Shown here one piece after another: positions 60,768 through 64,000 of a stretch of DNA of 64,000 bases. The notes under the pieces were generated by a model. The model did not search any database, was not told where the DNA came from, and saw only the letters and a program-made list of their open reading frames with translations. Location of the stretch: NCBI GenBank assembly GCA_046291695.1, contig JBKBSO010000005.1:114642-178641 (forward strand), written 5' to 3'. Every line of letters starts with the position of its first letter. The first letter of the stretch is position 1. This DNA comes from PNNG01 sp046291695. Its GTDB lineage: Bacteria > Bacteroidota > Bacteroidia > UBA7662. A program made the position numbers and the translations under genes.

Positions 60768-63239
60768 TTGGTTGTGCAGCGTTTTGGGTTTGTGTTTCGG
60801 ATTGCGTATTTATGCTTCCTGCTTATCGCCTTGCTGCCGGCCTTATTGTTAGCTCAGGAGAATGCCCGAATCCGGGGAATTATTCTCAATGAAAAAGGAA
60901 GCCCACTAGAATTGGTGAGCATTATGGTGCTCGAAACCAATTCGGGAGTCGTATCTAAAGCCGATGGTTCCTTTGTGATTGAGGTTAAACCAGCCCAAAC
61001 CTTTACCATTAGCTTCCGACTCCTTGGCTATCAAGAACAACAGCGTACCGTAAAAGCAAAAGCCGGGGAGCAGTTGAGCTGGCAAATCACGCTACGCGAA
61101 ATGGTGTTCAATATACCTGATGTTTCTGTAGAAGACCGGCGTGAAAGAACAACCGGCCTGATCAAAATAGATCCTAAAATCAGTGCGAGCCTGGCTAATC
61201 CTTCCGGGAATTTTGAAATGATTCTGCAAGGGATGGGGGCCCGCTCACAACAGGAATTAAGCTCTCAGTACTCCGTACGCGGAGGTAATTTTGACGAAAA
61301 CCTAGTGTATGTAAATGATGTAGAAATTTACCGACCGGTGATGATGCGTTCGGGACAGCAAGAAGGCATGAGTTTTATCAATCCCGATTTGGTCGGTAGC
61401 ATTCAATTTTCGGCTGGAGGTTTCGAAGCCCGGTATGGCGATAAAATGAGTTCAGTCTTGGATGTTCGCTATCGTAAACCTGAAGCCTTCAGGGTGGGGG
61501 TACAGGGCAGTTTACTAGGCGCTGGTTTGACCCTTGAAGGAACCGATAGTAGTAAGCGCTTTACCTATTTAATCGGTACGCGCTATCGTACCTTGAACTA
61601 TTTGCTTGGCACCCTCGATACGAGAGGAGAGTACTTCCCTTCAGCAGGCGATGCACAAGGCCTTTTTACATTCACTCCAAATAAGAAGTGGGAGTTTAGC
61701 TTGTTGGCCAATTACAATCAAAACGATTTTCGTGTGATTCCTGCAAACAGAGAAACAGTTTTTGGTACGGTAAGAGAAGCCCTTCAACTGCGTGTTTTTT
61801 TCGACGGAGAGGAAGTAACCAGCCTGAAATCATTTACCGGAGCAGCAACGGCTACCTATCGGCCGCATGCTTTGCTTCAATTGAAGTTTATCGGGAGCAT
61901 GTACACCAGCGATGAGCGAGAGTATTTCGATATAGAAGGGGCCTGGTTGCTGAATCAGCTTGATACAGAATTGGGATCTGAGAATTTTGGTAAAGTAGCA
62001 TTTACCCGTGGGGTAGGAGCCTTCCATAATTACGCCCGTAATCAATTGGCCGTGCAGGTTTATGCCTTCGACCATCGGGGCGATTGGGAGTCGGCCCGTT
62101 TTGGTTTTGTGCGTTGGGGACTTCGTGCCCAAACTGAATTTATGGCTGACCGATTGTTTGAATGGCGTAATTCAGATTCGGCAGGATTTGCATTTCCCGG
62201 CTGGCGCCCTGGCGATTCGGTAGTTCGCCTGCAAGAAAGTATTTATGCCCGAAACCAAATCGCAGCACAGCGGTTTTCAGGTTTTATCCAAGATAGTTGG
62301 GTGTTGAATGAAGCACGGAATATGGTCCTTACCACAGGCATCCGATTCAATTATTGGACATGGAATAATGAATTACTGGTAAGCCCGCGTGCTGAAATTG
62401 CCATGAGCCCACGTTGGCGTCGCGATTGGGTCTTTCGTGCAGCTACAGGCATGTATGGTCAACCTGCATTTTATCGTGAACTACGCGACCAGTTTGGACA
62501 ACTCAATCCAGCGATCAGGGCTCAGCGTGCAATCCATTACATAGCAGCAGCGGATTACAGCTTTAAGGCATACGATAGGCCGTTTAGATTTGTGACGGAG
62601 CTATATTATAAGGACCTACGCCGGTTGGTCCCTTACGAATTGGATAATGTGAGGGTACGCTATTTTGGCGATAACTTGGCTCGCGGATATGCAACAGGTA
62701 TAGATTTTAGAATCAATGGTGAATTTGTGAGCACCTTGCAGTCGTGGGCAAGTTTATCCTTGATGCGCACTCGAGAGCTGGTAGATAATGCTTTTTATAA
62801 AGACGCCAATGGCAATCAGGTACCTGCTGGGTACATTCCCCGTCCTACCGACCAGCTGGCCATGTTTAACGTGATGTTTCAGGACTTGCTTCCGAGCAAC
62901 CCGACCTACAAGGTGCATTTGAATGTAGTATATGGTTCACGCCTGCCGTTTGGGCCTCCTGACTTCGACCGGGCCAGAGATACCTTGCGTATGCCACCGT
63001 ATCGTCGGGTAGATATAGGCTTTAGTAAACTCATAATTGGTGAGGGAGCCAAAAAGCCGGGTGAAGGCTGGGCCAAACACATTAAATCACTTTGGATTAA
63101 TGCCGAAGTGTTTAACCTGCTCCAGGTAAACAATACCATATCTTATTTATGGGTGCTCGATACAGAAGGTTTTTTGCAGAACATCCCTAATTACCTTACA
63201 GGCCGACTCATAAACATACGGTTAGTAGCTAGTTTTTAG
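60768..63239 (+). CDS. TonB-dependent receptor with N-terminal carboxypeptidase-like domain
   Basis: 823 aa from a TTG (60768) or GTG (60774). Signal peptide to about residue 29 (LLPALLLAQ), CarboxypepD_reg domain about 32-110 (RIRGIILNEKGSPLELVSI), plug about 130-240 (YSVRGGNFDENLVYVNDVEIYRP) and a barrel ending LINIRLVASF. Very long extracellular loops are rich in Arg/Tyr. No SusD or transporter partner is adjacent; ligand unknown. It follows rpe by 10 bp, an odd partner, so co-transcription may be incidental. Confidence 0.9.
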   Translation: MVVQRFGFVFRIAYLCFLLIALLPALLLAQENARIRGIILNEKGSPLELVSIMVLETNSGVVSKADGSFVIEVKPAQTFTISFRLLGYQEQQRTVKAKAGEQLSWQITLREMVFNIPDVSVEDRRERTTGLIKIDPKISASLANPSGNFEMILQGMGARSQQELSSQYSVRGGNFDENLVYVNDVEIYRPVMMRSGQQEGMSFINPDLVGSIQFSAGGFEARYGDKMSSVLDVRYRKPEAFRVGVQGSLLGAGLTLEGTDSSKRFTYLIGTRYRTLNYLLGTLDTRGEYFPSAGDAQGLFTFTPNKKWEFSLLANYNQNDFRVIPANRETVFGTVREALQLRVFFDGEEVTSLKSFTGAATATYRPHALLQLKFIGSMYTSDEREYFDIEGAWLLNQLDTELGSENFGKVAFTRGVGAFHNYARNQLAVQVYAFDHRGDWESARFGFVRWGLRAQTEFMADRLFEWRNSDSAGFAFPGWRPGDSVVRLQESIYARNQIAAQRFSGFIQDSWVLNEARNMVLTTGIRFNYWTWNNELLVSPRAEIAMSPRWRRDWVFRAATGMYGQPAFYRELRDQFGQLNPAIRAQRAIHYIAAADYSFKAYDRPFRFVTELYYKDLRRLVPYELDNVRVRYFGDNLARGYATGIDFRINGEFVSTLQSWASLSLMRTRELVDNAFYKDANGNQVPAGYIPRPTDQLAMFNVMFQDLLPSNPTYKVHLNVVYGSRLPFGPPDFDRARDTLRMPPYRRVDIGFSKLIIGEGAKKPGEGWAKHIKSLWINAEVFNLLQVNNTISYLWVLDTEGFLQNIPNYLTGRLINIRLVASF

Positions 63240-63364
63240 TCGCGTTTTTCTGAGGAAATACGTGTCCTTTAAGGTAAGCTTGGGGAGCAAATAAAAACTT
63301 TAGAGTTGACCCAATTGAAAATGAGGCAGTTTGATTTTTTTGATTAAAAATCTTTGCAGAGGCC

Positions 63365-63394
63365 TTGCTGAAATAGAAAAAGTATCTACCTTTG
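63365..63394 (+). promoter_or_regulatory. Promoter of tRNA-Gly / tRNA-Leu
   Basis: TTG at 63365-63367, 19-bp spacer, TACCTTTG at 63387-63394. Good Bacteroidota match placed 44 bp before tRNA-Gly. Nothing else is seen between 63240 and 63364. Confidence 0.75.
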
Positions 63395-63437
63395 CTCTCC
63401 CGTCACGAACGGGTGTTCATTGAAGCAAAAGTTTATT

Positions 63438-63511
<74 letters not shown>

Positions 63512-63515
63512 ACGG

Positions 63516-63600
63516 GCCCAGGTGGTGAAATCGGTAGACACGCAGGACTTAAAATCCTGTGTCCGTTGAGGACGTGCGGGTTCAAGTCCCGCCCTGGGTA
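63516..63600 (+). tRNA. tRNA-Leu (anticodon UAA)
   Basis: Acceptor GCCCAGG pairs with CCTGGGT (terminal G-U); anticodon stem CAGGA/TCCTG with loop CTTAAAA, TAA at 63550-63552; long variable arm; T-arm GGGTTCAAGTCCC. It follows tRNA-Gly by 5 bp, so both are cut from one transcript. CCA is not encoded. Confidence 0.96.
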
Positions 63601-63628
63601 CGAGGCGAAAAAAAATAAAATTTTTCGC

Positions 63629-63660
63629 TTGCATATTCAAAACTTAAAGTTGTACCTTTG
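63629..63660 (+). promoter_or_regulatory. rRNA operon promoter
   Basis: TTG at 63629-63631, a 21-bp spacer, then TACCTTTG at 63653-63660. An A/T-rich stretch (63608-63625) lies just upstream and could act as an UP-like element. Confidence 0.7.
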
Positions 63661-63666
63661 CAGCCG

Positions 63667-63968
63667 CTTCGCACGACAGATGGTCGTAAGAATGTCAAGC
63701 AGAGATTGAAGGAGTAGGTGTTAGTGGGGATAGTTTGAGTTTTGGAGCGATAAGATTTGAAGAGATTGAAGTCTTAAGATCGAGCTTAGTAGTTGGTAGA
63801 TTGGGTCAGAGATGATCGGTTGCCGGGAGATTAGGTAAGATTGACAGAAGTTCATTGACATACTGGATACCAATTTAAAACAAGGAAAGCAGCGTACTGA
63901 GAATGCTACTATGACACGTGAGTGATCGGTACTTCGAAGACAAAAAAAAATGAACAAGATTAAACTTT
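63667..63968 (+). other. 16S rRNA leader
   Basis: About 300 nt without any gene between the promoter and 16S. It holds GTTCATTGACATACTGGA near 63850, the type of sequence usually seen just before 16S in Bacteroidota and expected to help form the processing stem. No tRNA or ORF is recognised here. Confidence 0.65.
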
Positions 63969-64000
63969 ACTACGGAGAGTTTGATCCTGGCTCAGGATGA
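63969..64000 (+). rRNA. 16S ribosomal RNA, 5' end only
   Basis: The universal 27F site AGAGTTTGATCCTGGCTCAG occupies 63976-63995, which puts the 5' end near 63969. The gene continues past the window edge. Confidence 0.95.

Overview
The window is about 64 kb of chromosome from a member of the Bacteroidota (Bacteroidetes). The evidence is: several promoters with the phylum's -7 element TAnnTTTG, some with a TTG/TTTG -33 element; almost no Shine-Dalgarno sequences and several TTG/GTG starts; type IX secretion (T9SS) type A sorting domains on secreted proteins; TonB-dependent receptors with a CarboxypepD_reg domain; an S46 dipeptidyl peptidase; ATP-type PEP carboxykinase; and typical Bacteroidota gene orders (tig-clpP-clpX, rpsF-rpsR-rplI, fur-purA, sppA/folK/deoxynucleoside kinase). 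I cannot fix the genus.

Layout. 0.2-6 kb: an S46 peptidase (DPP11-like), a degenerate HNH-AP2 protein, dnaX, and the divergent ribosomal protein operon rpsF-rpsR-rplI. 6.2-8 kb: a T9SS-secreted protein gene broken by a frameshift and a stop. 8.2-13.6 kb: a minus-strand run spoT/rel-fur-purA-pabB. 13.7-17.8 kb: tRNA-Leu(UAG), then tig-clpP-clpX and a flavin reductase. 17.7-26.4 kb: an ACC-deaminase-like PLP enzyme and a tandem array of five paralogous secreted M43-type zinc metalloproteases, one of them frameshifted. 26.5-36.4 kb: housekeeping genes mdh, aspartyl-protease-like, tilS, rluD-type synthase, a phosphatase, a nucleoside phosphorylase, DinB, a GT9 glycosyltransferase, sppA, folK and a deoxynucleoside kinase. 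36.5-48.3 kb: a TonB receptor, a DUF4139 protein, a small membrane protein, pckA, a TPR-TM-HTH regulator, a trmH-type methyltransferase and mutS. 48.4-57.1 kb: one 8.7-kb gene for a modular surface protein. 57.1-63.2 kb: a methyltransferase, a lipoprotein, folB, a glutaryl-CoA-dehydrogenase-like gene, rpe and a second TonB receptor. 63.4-64 kb: tRNA-Gly(GCC), tRNA-Leu(UAA), an rRNA promoter with its leader, and the first bases of 16S rRNA.

How it fits together. Most of the window is core metabolism and information processing: replication, translation, protein quality control, the stringent response, folate (pabB, folK, folB), purines, gluconeogenesis (mdh, pckA) and mismatch repair. The accessory part is the secreted proteome: the M43 array, the broken T9SS protein, the S46 peptidase, the two TonB receptors and the giant repeat protein. 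These suggest an organism that degrades and imports peptides and attaches to surfaces. I found no CRISPR array, prophage, insertion sequence or recognisable defence system. The best candidates for something new are the M43 array, the nuclease-dead HNH-AP2 protein and the giant protein with its unusual C-terminus.
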